A DNA stretch of 64,000 bases from the NCBI GenBank assembly GCA_004352715.1, contig SCFE01000030.1, positions 581,178-645,177 on the forward strand, read 5' to 3'. The stretch comes from Hofstenia miamia. Taxonomy: Eukaryota; Xenacoelomorpha; Acoela. Both the position numbers and the translations under genes were made by a program. The notes below the pieces were generated by a model. It ran no database searches and was not told the DNA's origin. It saw only the letters and a program-made list of their open reading frames with translations. Shown here piece after piece: positions 23,541-36,139 of this stretch; position 1 is the stretch's first letter; each line of letters starts with the position of its first letter.

Positions 23541-24664
23541 CTAAACCATTTTCAGGTGACATTTAGAAATCATCAACTTACATTTGGAAATAATCATTTT
23601 ACAGTTAGAAATCAAAAACTACAAATAGAAATGGTCAATTTTCATTTAAAAATGAAAAACTAAAATTTAGAATTTAGTATTTATCATTTAGAAATCGTCA
23701 GTGTTCATTTAGAAATCAAAACGGATATTTAGAAAAGCATAGTTTACATCTATAAATGAGAAAAGAGATTTAGAATTCGTCAATTAACATTCAAAAATCA
23801 TTAATAAACATTCAGAAGCGATCAATTAAAATGTCTCAGTAGTGCATTTATTTATTTCATTGACAGAAAACCATATATTATATATAATGGATATGGGTTA
23901 AGAATAACGTAATACAATGGTAATATAACTACATGGAGAGAAGCATCAACTGATAAAATAACTAAATGAAAAACAAAATTTTACAATTTTAAAACAGTTT
24001 TAATTGCCAACGCACATGTCTTGCAATTGAAGGGCAGCTGAATGAAAGACGTGTTATGTTGAATGAACCTAACACATTCAGCCCTTAGGAGTTTGCTATA
24101 TTTCTATCGACCAAATTTTGAAGATATTGGGTCCCTCAATTACACCAGTTCCAATCATGGGTGGCAAGGTACCTAATTTCATTTTTACCAGCGATTTTAA
24201 TTTATTCCAGACACCTTCAATTGAGTTAGCATTGGACTATAAGGCGCCAATCTCAAAATTGAAGATTGTGTTCCAGCAACTGCTTCCTCTAAGCGACTAT
24301 ATTATTATATATAATACATGGTTTACTGTCAATGAAATATATAAATGCACTACTAAGACATTTTAAATGATCGCTTCTGAATGTTAATTAATGATTTCTG
24401 AATGTAAATTGACGTTTCTGAATTGACGGTTTCTAAATGTCGTTTTTCATTTCTAAATGTAAACTATGCTTTTTTAAATATCAGTTTTGATGTCTAAATG
24501 AATATTGCCGATTTCTAAATGATAAATATTAAATTCTAAATGTAGTTTTTCATTTCTAAATGTAAATTTACCATTTCTATTTATGGTTTTTGATTTTTAA
24601 TTGTAAAATGATTATTTCTAAATGTAAGTTGATGATTTCTAAATGTAAGCTGGAAATAGTGTAG
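23541..24664. mobile_element. Foldback-type element with long inverted arms of short tandem subrepeats
   Basis: The left arm (23541-23889) and right arm (24300-24664) are inverted copies of each other along their whole length. For example, CATTTAGAAATCATCAACTT at the left faces AAGTTGATGATTTCTAAATG at the right, and AGTAGTGCATTTATTTATTT faces the reverse complement of AAATATATAAATGCACTACT at the inner ends. Each arm is built of degenerate 20-30 base units centred on CATTTAGAAATC (or its complement), as in foldback transposons. A roughly 410-base loop (23890-24299) separates the arms. Arm-to-arm identity looks high but not perfect. No target duplication could be fixed. Confidence 0.75.
24110..24250 (-). 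pseudogene. Possible DDE (ISXO2/Merlin-like) transposase scrap in the foldback loop
   Basis: On the - strand the loop reads SNANSIEGVWNKLKSLVKMK, then LGTLPPMIGTGVIEGPNIFK, before a stop. The 'xNxIEGxWxxLK' pattern recalls the C-terminal catalytic motif of ISXO2/Merlin-type transposases (HTNTIEG-W-xxK). A stop lies directly upstream of S, so only this scrap survives. It could mark the autonomous partner of the foldback element; the match is short and could be chance. Confidence 0.3.
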
Positions 24665-24669
24665 TTCTG

Positions 24670-27600
24670 AATAATATTACCCAGTTAGTGAGTTTCGAGC
24701 TTTTAAAGTTATTTATAGAAACTTAGAAGCCATCACAAATTGTAAGAAATTGCTGTCACTTAGGGCTACAGAAATCCTTAAGGAGCGAATTAAATTCAAA
24801 TTTACTTTAATTTGGTGTTAGATTTCATTGTTCAGCATACAGTTCTGCAAGAACACAAACTCAAAACCAGTTCGATGTTGACTTGAATGATATATATATA
24901 TATATATATANTAATTTAAGATATTTATAATCTTTTTATATCCTCGTGAATTAGATATATATATATATATATATTTGGGGAAGATTTTTCTAAAGTGGGT
25001 ACCCATGGGGCAAAAGAAAGATTGGCAATTATAGAGATTGCAAAAGCATTTTCTTACATCAAATTTCCCTGCTTAAAATGATTTACTTGGAAATTTAGTC
25101 GCATTTTGAAAAATTAATTACAAAAGAGAATAATGGTGAAAAAAAGTACAATCTATGCCTGGTAACAGGGTCATTGAAATTCCGTTACCATGTAGAACCA
25201 ATTAGTTTCTTAATTTTTACTGGAATTAATATTTCAACTATGCCAATATGTATCATACGAATTTTATAAAAGAACAGTATGTTACGATGTAAATAGTATA
25301 TACTTGTAAAAGAGATGTTAACTTTTTGAAATTCCGCTACCGACTAGGTTTGTATTGATAAATCAAAGAAAAAAATGAATTTCTCAAAAAAAATTCTGTT
25401 TCATTGATGAACCTACTAAGGAGTCACACGTGACACACTTCAATAAAAAATAAATCATTATTGAATGAGTAGCATCCATTTTAACAGTGAAAATGAAATT
25501 CCGTTACTGCTTGATCAGCCCTTATTGTAAATTTTTTGTTTTAACACATGGTTTTATTAAATGATTTAGAATATTCTGTATAGTTTCCTTTTTAAGTTTT
25601 GATTGAAACATTATGGAAACCAAGTTTAAATTTGCGAGACTAGCAACTTTTTGTGAATCACTTAGGCCTATCTGAATAATTGATTTATTTTACATAAATT
25701 AGTTTACAGATGTTTTTAATTTTAGTAAATCACTTGCATGAATTTCTAATAATGCTGTCATAGACCATATATTAAAAATCTTATTGTAAAAGCAATTTTA
25801 TAGACTTGATTAACGTCTTTGATTATTGATTAAGATAGGTGAAGTCTACACACGTTTTAAAATAATAATTTTTACTTTATATTAGAGTGGATTTCCACTT
25901 AAAAATAGATTTATGTGTAACATCTAAATTGATTTTTCAAATTGAAGTAAATGTGCCTTACCTTTACGTGAATAAAATTGACAGACCAAAGATGTATGTG
26001 GATCGGCCTTAGGGCCGAGATTTTTAAAAATAAGGGCTAATTTAGGGTTCGTAATTTCATGAATAGTCAGGAGAAGTCTGCTGGAACCGTATTACTTTGA
26101 AGCCATTGAACTTTTGAAAGGGACCTATAATTCGAAATATTTTCTATTTATTTGATAAAAATATTTAATTTAAGCTTTCAAGCTATGCTTATTTTGTAAT
26201 AATAGAAATGTGTTCAATTTTTATTTAGGGCCGAAAAATATTAATTAGGGCTAAGGTAGGGCTCATCAATTATAATGTAAAGGCAGTGCCAGTTTAGGCC
26301 CGCAAAAATTCGGTCCTCTTGCATACAGTATCTATGAGAGATAGACCGCTACAACTGTACATTTCTTCACCACACATAAACACGATAAATACTTTTTTCT
26401 TTTGAATATGTCATGTATATGAATTAAATTTAATTTTATTCGTGGCAATTACTCTAAAATAATTTGACCTTGTAATTTATTTGGATTTATTTCATTAGCA
26501 TTGGAAAGTAATGATAATTTTTACTGAAATTAAAAAGCTTTTAAGTCTAATTAAAATTGTTATTAACCGATATATACATAATCAATTAACGTCATTAGCA
26601 CCACCCACATATTCACACTCCTTATTCATATTTCTTTTAAATGTCTTTTGATTGAATGCGATAAAGAGCCTTAAATTATTCAATAAGATTCAGATAAAAT
26701 ATCTGATTAATCCATTTTAAAGTTTTATTTGTGCTATGTCAATGAAAAAAGGAAGGGCCGCAAACATTTGAAATCGGCTTTATCAATTGAAGCGGAAAGG
26801 TTTCGTAATTGTTATCAAAACAACAAGCCCCATTTAAAACCAAGCTGAATTGTGATTTCCACACTAAGCTTTCTAAATTCATCCATTATAATCAAATAGA
26901 TTCAACCCTATTGTTTATTGTAAAATGGCGATTTCCTTTAATTACCGCCCGTGGGACAATTTCACTATAGCAAAAAAGAAACCTAAATATTTCTTAATCA
27001 TTGACAGAATATTTTATTAAAATATATTGAAGATCTGTTTAAAATGAGTTGGGTCTTATAATACACAAATTTTCGTATTTAAAATTAATGTCTGATGCCA
27101 TTTACAGATACATCTTGGTCTAAAAGCATTAGGCTTCAGCGGTATGCAATTTCTACATACGGTACGATAACAGTATGGTAACGGTATTTCACAGTAGCTT
27201 GCTGAAACGGTTTTTCGTCAAAAAAAACAGGGTTTGGAGAAACTTTTGAACGCTTTTTAATATTTAGATTATGCTTTAGAAACACCAGTTCAGTTGTGAT
27301 CAGGTGAATGTCTTTCACGTTGGCCAGTCACAGTTTCACTCATTTCGTGTGGAGGCTCCTCGTCAATGTTGGTGGCTTTAACTGTAAATAGCGTCCGTGT
27401 ATTTTCTCTGAATTGTCCTTTGACTTCATTTTAATAATGAAGTTCTTGGACAACAACCCACTTGAAATTTGTTGTTCTACAAATGAAAAGATCTTAAGAC
27501 AACATTTGGACGTAACTGCTTCGAAGTAAAATTGAATTTATTTTGAATACATCTGATAGAGAAATTCTTAAAGCATAAACATATTTCTTATGTCAATTCC

Positions 27601-30320
27601 CAATGATATGCACTGTTACTGGAAACTGATAGTAACTTGTCATAATCTAATTACATTTTTAATCTTCAATATTATTAATTGCACCGATTGAATCCTTGAG
27701 TGCTGGTGTATATATTATTGAGTTTCTTTTTTCATAAATACTTAAGGTCATGGCAGAGACTGGATATATCTACATGAATTGGTAAAATGCTATAAATATC
27801 ACTAATCAACATAGTGAATTTGCAAAAGGTTAATTTTGCTACACAAAAACTCTTAGTTTGGAAGTTTTAAATCTGTTAACACTCGAATATTGCATAAATC
27901 CCATTACATTATTAAATTCATTAATGAAATTGGATCCGTAGGCAGGTATTTCCTAAACTTCTGAATAATTTGAAACAAAACTTACATAAGCAGTAATACA
28001 TATAGATATTCTAAAATAGAATTTTCATTCAATAGTTATCAATGAAGAAAATTCCGAATTGGTCTCTAAACCGAAGCATGGACAAACACTAACTAAGAAA
28101 TTTATTTGAAATTTGGCTTCACAAAAAGTAAATTTATCAAAATAGTAAGAAAAACAAAAGCATACCTATATTATTTGCAGAAATGACTGTTGTATGTGTC
28201 CTAACAACTGTTAGATTTTAATTGTAGAAAAATAACAAACCTGTAAAAAAAAATTTTTACAAAGAACTGTATCGTCAAATCAGGATTTCGTCAACGATTA
28301 TTGATGCTTTTTTCTTGAAACTGGTAGAGGATGACTTGCTAAGTGATTTTACTATCCACTTTTTTTTTCATTTCACAAAGTACGTAGAGCATTGTCACAT
28401 TTCTATTTATCAAATTAGGCTATAAATTATATGGTCGAATAAACTATTTGTCATTCGCATGTCATTTGCGACTTGCTTTACATTTAGGGTCGTGGTACAT
28501 TAGTTTTGTAAAGAAGGTGCTAGTATGTTTTCAGAGTGAATAAATATGAGACTTGGCCCATTAATTAGAAATAGATTCTCATGTTTAGTACTACTTTTAG
28601 ATAACTGATAGCATTCTTGCAAACACTCACAACGCCTTGATATTTGCATTGACAATTTGCAATCTACTCTGAAACAGGTTAGTTTTTCAATATTTATGAA
28701 CTGGCTATTTGACAGTTTTCTCCTGTAAAATACTCATAATTTGAAGAATCTTTTAAATTATTAACTCTTCAACCTTAATAACAATGCTTACCATTCACTT
28801 TTGCAAATTGCTTCTCAATTTTCAAAAACGATATTTTCTATTCAAATATCATGACGATAATTGTTTCATTTTTAAATCATTACAACAAAACTTAATTTTT
28901 TTCATGCGACCCCACCTGACACAGACGTACAACGTTTTCCAAAAAAAAGTAATTCAAATGTTCGTGGGCAGGGTTGATCTGCATGCAACTTTGCAGAAAC
29001 ATTGGGTTTCTTGGCCTAAATATGTCAGGGGGGGCTGAGACCATAAATGAGCAAACTTCGAAGTATTTTTAATAACTTTTACAAATTTTTTGTAATAACT
29101 GCTACTATATCAACCAATTAAGACTCTGATTGGCCTGAACTTCATGTTCAAAAATTCAGCTAATTTATGTAGTAGAAAGGATGAAAGTTTTTAGAATGAA
29201 ATAGGAAATTGCGCAAGTAAGAGGATCAATCAAAATTTTATCAATTATAAAATACAATTTTTATTATGAGGAATATATAACAATGCATGTATCTTAGTAT
29301 CATCTGTCTTGTTGATAAATTTTAATCTATGATATGTGGAATTCTAACAAACTCATTTTTGTATATATTGAAATTAATTCGCAATTCTTGAAAAGGAAAT
29401 GAATAAATTTTGAAATGTTTAGATTATATTTGATAAAATTAGTGTCGCTTCCATCTAACATGAAATAATTTTAAAATTCTAAACGCAATCCATTGTTTAA
29501 AGCAAAGTTTAATGCATATCCCACTAAATGTCATTAAGAAACACATTCATTGCTTCAATTACTTTCTATTTAAGTGGATGTTTGGTGACAGTGCAATTTT
29601 CCATTTTATTGGCTTTAGTTTTAAGATGAACTTAATTTCAAAAAGGTGTGAAAGATGAGTAATTTTTCTTGTAATTGACTGACTTATTCTTTCATATTCA
29701 ATTTAGAGGCATAATGTATTTAAGACATTGATATTTAAAGCACAAGGTCAAGTGCCTTGCTTGCTGTAATTTTGTATAATGTTGCAAATGCAAAGCGTGA
29801 TTTTATGAATTACATCTCGAGCAGTATTTCTATATTAGTTTGTCGATTTATTTTAAAAAAGCGCAAACATTGTTTTAGGGCAGTAATTTCCTGTTTTTTA
29901 ACGCTATCTTTGATGTTAAGTTCAAAGTTGCGCATAAATTGTCGTCATCGAAACTCTATTCATTAATGTTGCCTTCACCGGAAGTTTGTAGATGTAGGAC
30001 GGAATTCATAAATTGAGAAGATATATTTGTTTTCCGAATATATTATGTATCTAGCAAATTTAGTAGCAGTGCATTTAATATTCTTTACTTACCTATAAAA
30101 CTAATGCTGAATTCGTTCAGAAAATTGGTGCTTTTACAGTCCCTAAGCATCGCCGAAATTGCAATGCGCTGTAAATAAGGCAAATAGTCTTGGCTGTGTC
30201 GATGGGGTGATATTTGCTTCATATTTTAAGCAACTCTTATTAGTACATAGTTATTTAAAATAAGCAAGTCGACTTATCTTGAAGAATAAATTTGTTTTCA
30301 AGAACCATAAAATTTAATCT
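24670..30320. other. Long AT-rich intergenic stretch
   Basis: Contains two (TA)n tracts at 24891-24910 and 24955-24974 with an N at 24911, and a GGTACGATAACAGTATGGTA-type segment at about 27161 that may be element-derived. Frames at 28784-29038 and 29757-29966 are short and unrecognised. No gene or RNA could be supported in about 5.6 kb. Confidence 0.45.
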
Positions 30321-30394
30321 GAATTTTGCATGAAAAAATTGTGGGCATTGCTATCAACTTTATTCTCCACCAGAATAATTACGGTGTGCTCCTC

Positions 30395-30560
30395 AGAAAT
30401 GGACTTGGGTCGAGGAGGGTTGAACTGGGCTTGGGCCGACGAATTGAAAAAAAACGGGACAGAAGTTTCCAAAATAGCTTACTTTTGCGGAATAGTGCTT
30501 GTAAATCAACCAAATTGCAGGGAATTTTATATAATTAATATACAATGTGTTGAAGAACAC
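30395..30560 (+). repeat. Dispersed coding-like repeat (pair with 42490-42640), copy 1
   Basis: The + frame reads SKIAYFCGIVLVNQPNCREF followed by YIINIQCVEEHN. The - strand at 42490-42640 gives SKINFYYATEHTNQPKWSEW followed by HIIYIQCVEKKH. The shared NQP..xE..II.IQCVE spine, together with about 95 bases of DNA similarity, shows that both derive from one element. The left part (about 30404-30440) is GGGTTG/GGGCTTGGGCC-rich. Which superfamily this belongs to was not recognised. Confidence 0.45.
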
Positions 30561-31268
30561 AATTAAAAAACAAATTTTACATTTGCTTTTTTTGTATGTC
30601 ACTTTGACCACTCTGGTCACAGGCATGCATTTATTAGTATTTCTTTAAAATATATTTATTATTACACTTCTAAAACTGAATCGAGCTTCATCAATTTCAG
30701 TGTGTATATTACCTCATAGGTTTCTAAAATAAAATTAAAGAAATGTTCTTGTCAAGGTTCTTAATATGGGCCTCAAATGGGCCAACTGGCATTAATTTAA
30801 GTGGGCTGGGCCGGATTTGGACAGGGTGCTAAAGTTTCCTATGCCATGCCGCGTCAAAATTTTTATATGCTCTTACTATTTGATTTCTATAGCTAAAGCT
30901 TATGGTTACTTTCTGAAATTTATGCTTCATATAGATTTTTTTGAAATTTCTGACTCTCACTCTGACGTACATGTATATGTTTTAACAAATTTAGTTCAAG
31001 AAGCTTCGGGATCCGTTGTGATATTCGGATCACCAAGTGGTTAACTTTTTGATGCTCTCTTTTTAATACGTAGATCACATTCAGAACTACACAATTTAAA
31101 TATAAATGAAAAAATATATTACAATTTATACCGAGGAAAACATGAAAGAAGAATGTATTGAATGGCGTGAACATGAAGGCAATAGAAAAAATATGAATTA
31201 AACATAAAGTGTTCCTGAACTGTAAAACACAGTTGCCATGAGGTTTCTTGGTAATTTCATTAGAAGAT
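30561..31268. other. Non-coding, with a GGGCC-rich patch
   Basis: A patch at about 30769-30825 (GGGCCTCAAATGGGCCAACT, then GGGCTGGGCCGG) resembles the G-rich ends of hAT-type elements. The rest is AT-rich without supported features. Confidence 0.4.
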
Positions 31269-31276
31269 TGTCCAGC

Positions 31277-31491
31277 CAGGGGCGTACCCAGGATTTTCTG
31301 ACGGGGGGACATCATCGTCATTACACAATGCGGGGTGAGGCCCCGCGAATATTTACCCTAAAAATGCATTTCACGATTTAGATTTTAAATTTTTCAATTT
31401 CTTAAGAAAAATTTTTTGATTTATCCAGTCAAAATCAAATTTGGAAACCTGACGGAGGGGACATTCCACCATGCCCCTGCCTACGCCACTG
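31277..31491. mobile_element. hAT-superfamily MITE (215 bp) with 8-bp target-site duplication
   Basis: The left end CAGGGGCGTACCCAGG and the reverse complement of the right end, CAGTGGCGTAGGCAGG, form terminal inverted repeats (13 of 16). A perfect 8-base direct repeat, TGTCCAGC, flanks the element (31269-31276 and 31492-31499). CA-starting termini with 8-bp duplications are diagnostic of hAT elements. No coding content, so it needed a transposase in trans. Intact termini and a perfect duplication imply fairly recent insertion. Confidence 0.85.
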
Positions 31492-31499
31492 TGTCCAGC

Positions 31500-34400
31500 A
31501 AGATGGTCTATACATTCTTATGAAATATAAAATATAATATTAATCGGTCGGAGAAACTAATAACTCTTCCAGCCCTACTTTTTCCAATTTAATATAAACT
31601 TGCCACATTGTGCAAGTACGCTTTCAAAACCTTCATCAAAGATAAGGTCCCGGGACAGATAATTATTAAAATCAGATGTCTTATAAAAAAGTCATTATTT
31701 GCATGATAAATGAACAAGTAGTGAAGCATTATCAAAACAATCACCATCTCCTCCTTGTTGGGAGGACTAAATTAATAAAACTGCCGCCAAACTTCCATAA
31801 AGTCGAGTGTTGACAGCATTCATTAGGGAAAATTGCGAAACTACTCTCAAAGTTTGTAATTGAGTTCGACAAGATACTGTTAGTGGAAGTCAATTTATTA
31901 ATGGATCTAGATAGTGTTGCTGATAAAAGGCAGCAGTAAATCATTTTGTTGATATGAGTGAAGAATTCGTTTTATAATAATAAAATTTCAACTCTGTTGT
32001 GCATTTTACGAAGCACTATTGAATTTTAGGGGGCAATCTAACTGTGGGAAGAGAGGACATAGGAGCTTTAGTGGAGCAATTTATACATTCATCACAAAAC
32101 GCAATCAAAATTTTGTCTGAAAATTTCTAATATGGTGCATAAAGTTGACACTGAAGCAGATTTTCTTCTTGATAATAATTTGAAACAAGATTCTTGACTT
32201 TTAGTATATCTGCAAAAAGTAACATTTTATCATTTTATGTTCAATATCTACAATTTTATTGAGTCGAATTTGACTCTTGCTGCCATTCTACTTTTAACAG
32301 TTAAATAATTAAGTAGACGTGAAACGCTAAGCATTATAATATACTACCACGAGCACTGCTACTTCCATTAGACTCTATTGGAAAAGATGTGATAAATCAT
32401 ATTCAAATATAATTACATGCATATTGAAAAGAAATGCGCAAGGATGCTGGCAATAAATGCATTAGGTATTTAGATACAGCATGTTAAAAAGCGAAATTAG
32501 ATTATAAATGTTCATGGATGATCCTTTAGAATTTGACTTTTAACTGCTGAAGGTAATCTAGCAACTGTCGGTTGAGGATATTTTGAGAAGATTAACAATT
32601 TATGTCAATATTTCAATGGAGAGAAATCACTAAATAACTTACTCGAGAAAAATAACACAATTACTTGAGAACACGATGACCTTTTCTAGAAACTGGATTC
32701 TGTGACATTTCCAAGTCTCATTTATGTCAATATCATAAATTACTATGCAATATTGTAGAATTATCAAGTCCAGATATTCGAGATGCAACGTCAGAGGCAA
32801 CATTGAGCTTTACTTTAGGTGGTCAATAATATTGAGGTCTGAACAGGGGTAAATCCATTCTAGGGCACGGCACTGGAACTACAGCAGAAAACATGATTAT
32901 GCAATGGTAGGATGAACCACTGGTGAAGTACATGCAAGGATGGAGATACACATGCTTTTAAATAAAGTCACTTTCCCCTGACTTGAACGTGAGAAGAGAA
33001 AATTTCGCTTTAGCATAAACAGTATAAGCTTTTCTAATATGTGAACAAAAATGGTGGTTCAGAAAGAGAACGCTAAATAAGATTCAAGATGTGATCACAA
33101 AATTAAGGATTTGCTTAGGTAGAAATGAAGATAAAAAAGGCCTTCAAACTTTTCGACATTGAAAGTTGTCGCAATTGTAATGGGAACAATCCACATAACT
33201 GTTAATATCAGTCTGTAAAAAGCCAATACAGTTAGTTTGTAGTCATCAGCATACATACAATTGTATATCCTAGATATATAATTAAAATAGGATTATTTCA
33301 ATATAAGAGCCTTGAGAACTATCACTTGACTTGATTCGGGATATATATATATCATAATTTTAGAATAATGTCCAGAATATAGGGACAGATGAAATACGTA
33401 TAGTTGGAACATCGTTCATTGTGAAATCCCAAAGGATAAATTCAGCTACATTATTTTCTATGTATCAATGGTTCCTCCCTAATTTTGAAAATACACTAAC
33501 CAATGCATTCATTAAAATGTATGTTGTCACTTTTCAAATTGTTTATTGATATCATGTTTATCTAACTTTTGTAGTTAAAAATGCCTAAATTATGTTATAA
33601 TAGCAACACTAATTAGTTCTTTTATTGAAGAAATTTCTTATTTAGTATTGAGAAATGACACAAAATTCATCTTTCTTATTTTGCAGGGTCACCATGCCCA
33701 ACTTCATTGTTTCAATTCTAATGCATTGTTTGAAATGAGCATTCATTCTTTATGGATAGCATTCATATTAAAATTGTAGTTCAATTGGCCGACACTGCTT
33801 TAATTAAGACGAGATGGGCTTTTCAATCATCTACTTAAAAGAGAAAGGAATTACAAATATCCTGACAGAAAAGCACCGAAGAAACAATACCATAAATTTC
33901 ATTTTTGAATTGGTAATTCAATGTGGACACGCATCATGCTAAATAAAACGTCCCAATTAATAACATAGGGAGTTATTTATTAATTTAGATGCATTGTTTT
34001 TTATCACTATTTCATTCTTTCTTCATTATTTCAAATTTCACTTTCTTGGAATTTCAGCAATCTAGTTCCAACGGTTTATGTGTTGTATACATTTATTGAT
34101 TGACAATAGCATACGTTTTTCTCATTACTATATATATTTGCAAACTGTTAATCTAATAGTAGATTTTACTTTCTTAGTGTAATATTGTCATTCTGAACAT
34201 CTATAATGGTATAATGATTTAATCATGCATGTAGAAGTTGTCAGTTAAAGTCATATCGAATTGCAAACTTGAACGAAAGACTACATGTTAAGCAAGGTAA
34301 AAAGAACCACTACAAATTATTCTATAATAATTAAATGTGTGTGTGTGTGTGTGTGAATGACTGTGTAATGGTGTTCAGTACATTAGATGATAGTTTCAAA

Positions 34401-34520
34401 TGCTTGGGGTGTGTAACTGTCTCCAAATCTAGGTTACATTGTATTAGAGTTAAAGGAAAATTAGTGATAAACATTAATAATCAATATTGTAAAATAGTAT
34501 ACGTGTACATTTACAAGACT
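31500..34520. other. AT-rich intergenic stretch
   Basis: Contains a (TG)n tract at 34335-34354. No gene, RNA or element end could be supported. Confidence 0.45.
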
Positions 34521-34525
34521 ATATA

Positions 34526-35436
34526 CAGGGTCTACATAAAGTCCCTTTCTAGTAAAGATTCTATTTCAAGGCAAACTATTTATTCTTGCTTACTTATGTA
34601 AACAGGAAATGAAAAAGCAATAACTTTTTAACACAAAAAACATACCGAAACCAAATATAATCAGAAATGTCCTCCATTACTGTCAATACAAGATTGCCAC
34701 CAATTTTGTATATTGATAAACTTATTCCGTAGCGTTTTGGGTGGGATATTATTGATTGCATCAGTGATAAACTGTTTCAATTGTTCTATGTTTTGGGACT
34801 TTTGGCTGTAAACATCTTCTTCCACTGTTTCCTACAAGAAGAAATCAAGGGGTGTCAAGTCCGGGCTTCTCGGGGCCAAGCAATTGGCCCATTGCTTCCG
34901 ACGATCCATCTATCATAAAATTTTCTATTCAGATAAGCACGAACTTGCAATCCCCAGTGGCAATTTTCCTGTTGGAAAAGAGTTTTAAGACAATCCATTT
35001 CTGGAACAGCATAGTTTTGAAACATTTGAAGATAGGACACAGTTGTGATGGTTTGTTCTTCAAAGAAAAAAGGCCTAATTACACGATCACTGTTGACTGC
35101 ACACCAAACGTTTACACCAACACTTTTCATAGGAACTTCTTCTATGACATTAGGACCCCAAACAACAGCATTTTGTGAGTTGACTTTACGGGAGAGAGTG
35201 AATTTAGCTTCATCTGAAAAACATAAATTTTGAATGAAATTTTCATCATTGGCAAATCACAACTGCATTTCTTCACAGAAAATTTTTTTTGGCATGTAAT
35301 CATCTTGCAGTAGTTGGTGAACTCTTCTGATTTTGAACGTTCTCATGGCAATCTCATATTTCAATACCTTGTGAATATTTCAATGGGGCATTTCTAATTA
35401 ATGACTTTACTAGAAAGGGACTTTATGGACACCCTG
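34526..35436. mobile_element. Mariner/Tc1-like element with matched termini, internally deleted
   Basis: The left end CAGGGTCTACATAAAGTCCC (34526 on) and the right end, read on the - strand as CAGGGTGTCCATAAAGTCCC, continue as near-perfect inverted repeats of about 32 bases through TTTCTAGTAAAG. TA dinucleotides flank both ends (34524-34525 and 35437-35438), the target duplication of this superfamily. The total of 911 bp is shorter than a full element of roughly 1.3 kb, and the helix-turn-helix half of the transposase is missing. Confidence 0.85.
34800..35300 (-). pseudogene. Mariner-family transposase catalytic-domain remnant
   Basis: The - strand reads CEEMQL, stop, FANDENFIQNLCFSDEAKFTL, with the first catalytic Asp of the DDE triad in SDEAKF. 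It continues through VNSQNAVVWGPNVIEE, VNVWCAVNSDRVIRPFFFEE and FQQENCHWGLQVRAYL, and ends WPREARTPDLISS. In active relatives the FQQ is followed by DGAPxH, which supplies the second Asp; here it is FQQENCHWG, so that Asp is gone. The DFFLWG segment that normally follows the third acidic motif is absent, and the N-terminal DNA-binding half is absent. It is a dead copy inside the element 34526-35436. Confidence 0.8.
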
Positions 35437-35764
35437 TATATTTACTTTTTCTTAAATATTATTATTTTTATTATTATTACTATTATTAGTATTTTGTACG
35501 TCCTGAACGATTTTCCGTAATTATTGAGTTCTCTATCTATGAATCCCATAGATAGATTTATAGCTGCTTATTAACGTGCTTGAGTTTCGAAATCATCTTG
35601 TAAATATTTCTAGAGAAAAACAGAGATGTTCGCTGTGTACTATGAGAAATTGCTTCAAGTGTCCGCTTTGTACGCCTTTTTTGAATTTTCCGTAGAAGAG
35701 AGTGAATCCTATTATAATTATAGTAATTATTACAATTATTAGCATTATGTTATTATTTTATTAT

Positions 35765-36030
35765 CAATTTTCCTTCTCATCAAACTACAAGGAATCTGAG
35801 AGCTGTTTCTAACAACGCTACTTTCTATTCTATTGTCTCTTTCTTCTTTGATCATTCTAACTCCTCCAATCATCTCTTATGCCTCTGGCTTACTGTTGCT
35901 GATCCTCCAAATCCTACAAGGACTACTTCGAATTTCCATAATCTTCCCATTTTCTCTGCCAACTCACTGTATTTGTTCATCTCATCCTTCTCGTTTCATT
36001 CTGAATTTCTGTCATTTGATACTTCTGTAT
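35765..36030 (-). pseudogene. LINE ORF2 C-terminal remnant
   Basis: On the - strand, DEMNKYSELAEKMGRLWKFE followed by VVLVGFGGSATVSQRHKR matches the usual 'KYxELAxEIxxLWxxxxxVxPVVxGxxGxV' tail of many LINE reverse-transcriptase proteins. After a stop, LEELE and KVALLETALRFL mirror the 'LxxL...LQKxxLLxTAxILR' end of the same tail. Stops and lost frame show decay. The strong pyrimidine bias of the + strand here is explained by this purine-rich - strand coding remnant. Confidence 0.55.
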
Positions 36031-36139
36031 TTGTTACTGTTTCCATTCTTTCCTCTTTATAAATCACTACTATATCTGGCCTCCTTGCCTCATCTCAACC
36101 ACCTTTCTAGTGAAAAAATTATTAAGTTTTTCAATGGAA

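Noticed and set aside
24118-24366. An 82-codon + strand frame in the foldback loop
   Set aside because: It crosses from the loop into the right arm and starts at a non-ATG codon. The more protein-like text is on the opposite strand.
23541-24664. CRISPR-like array, because of regularly spaced CATTTAGAAATC words
   Set aside because: Units are degenerate, spacing is irregular, the arms are inverted copies of each other and the genome is eukaryotic.
34335-34601. Frame starting MCVCVCVND
   Set aside because: Its start is the (TG)n microsatellite and it runs into the terminal repeat of the mariner element.
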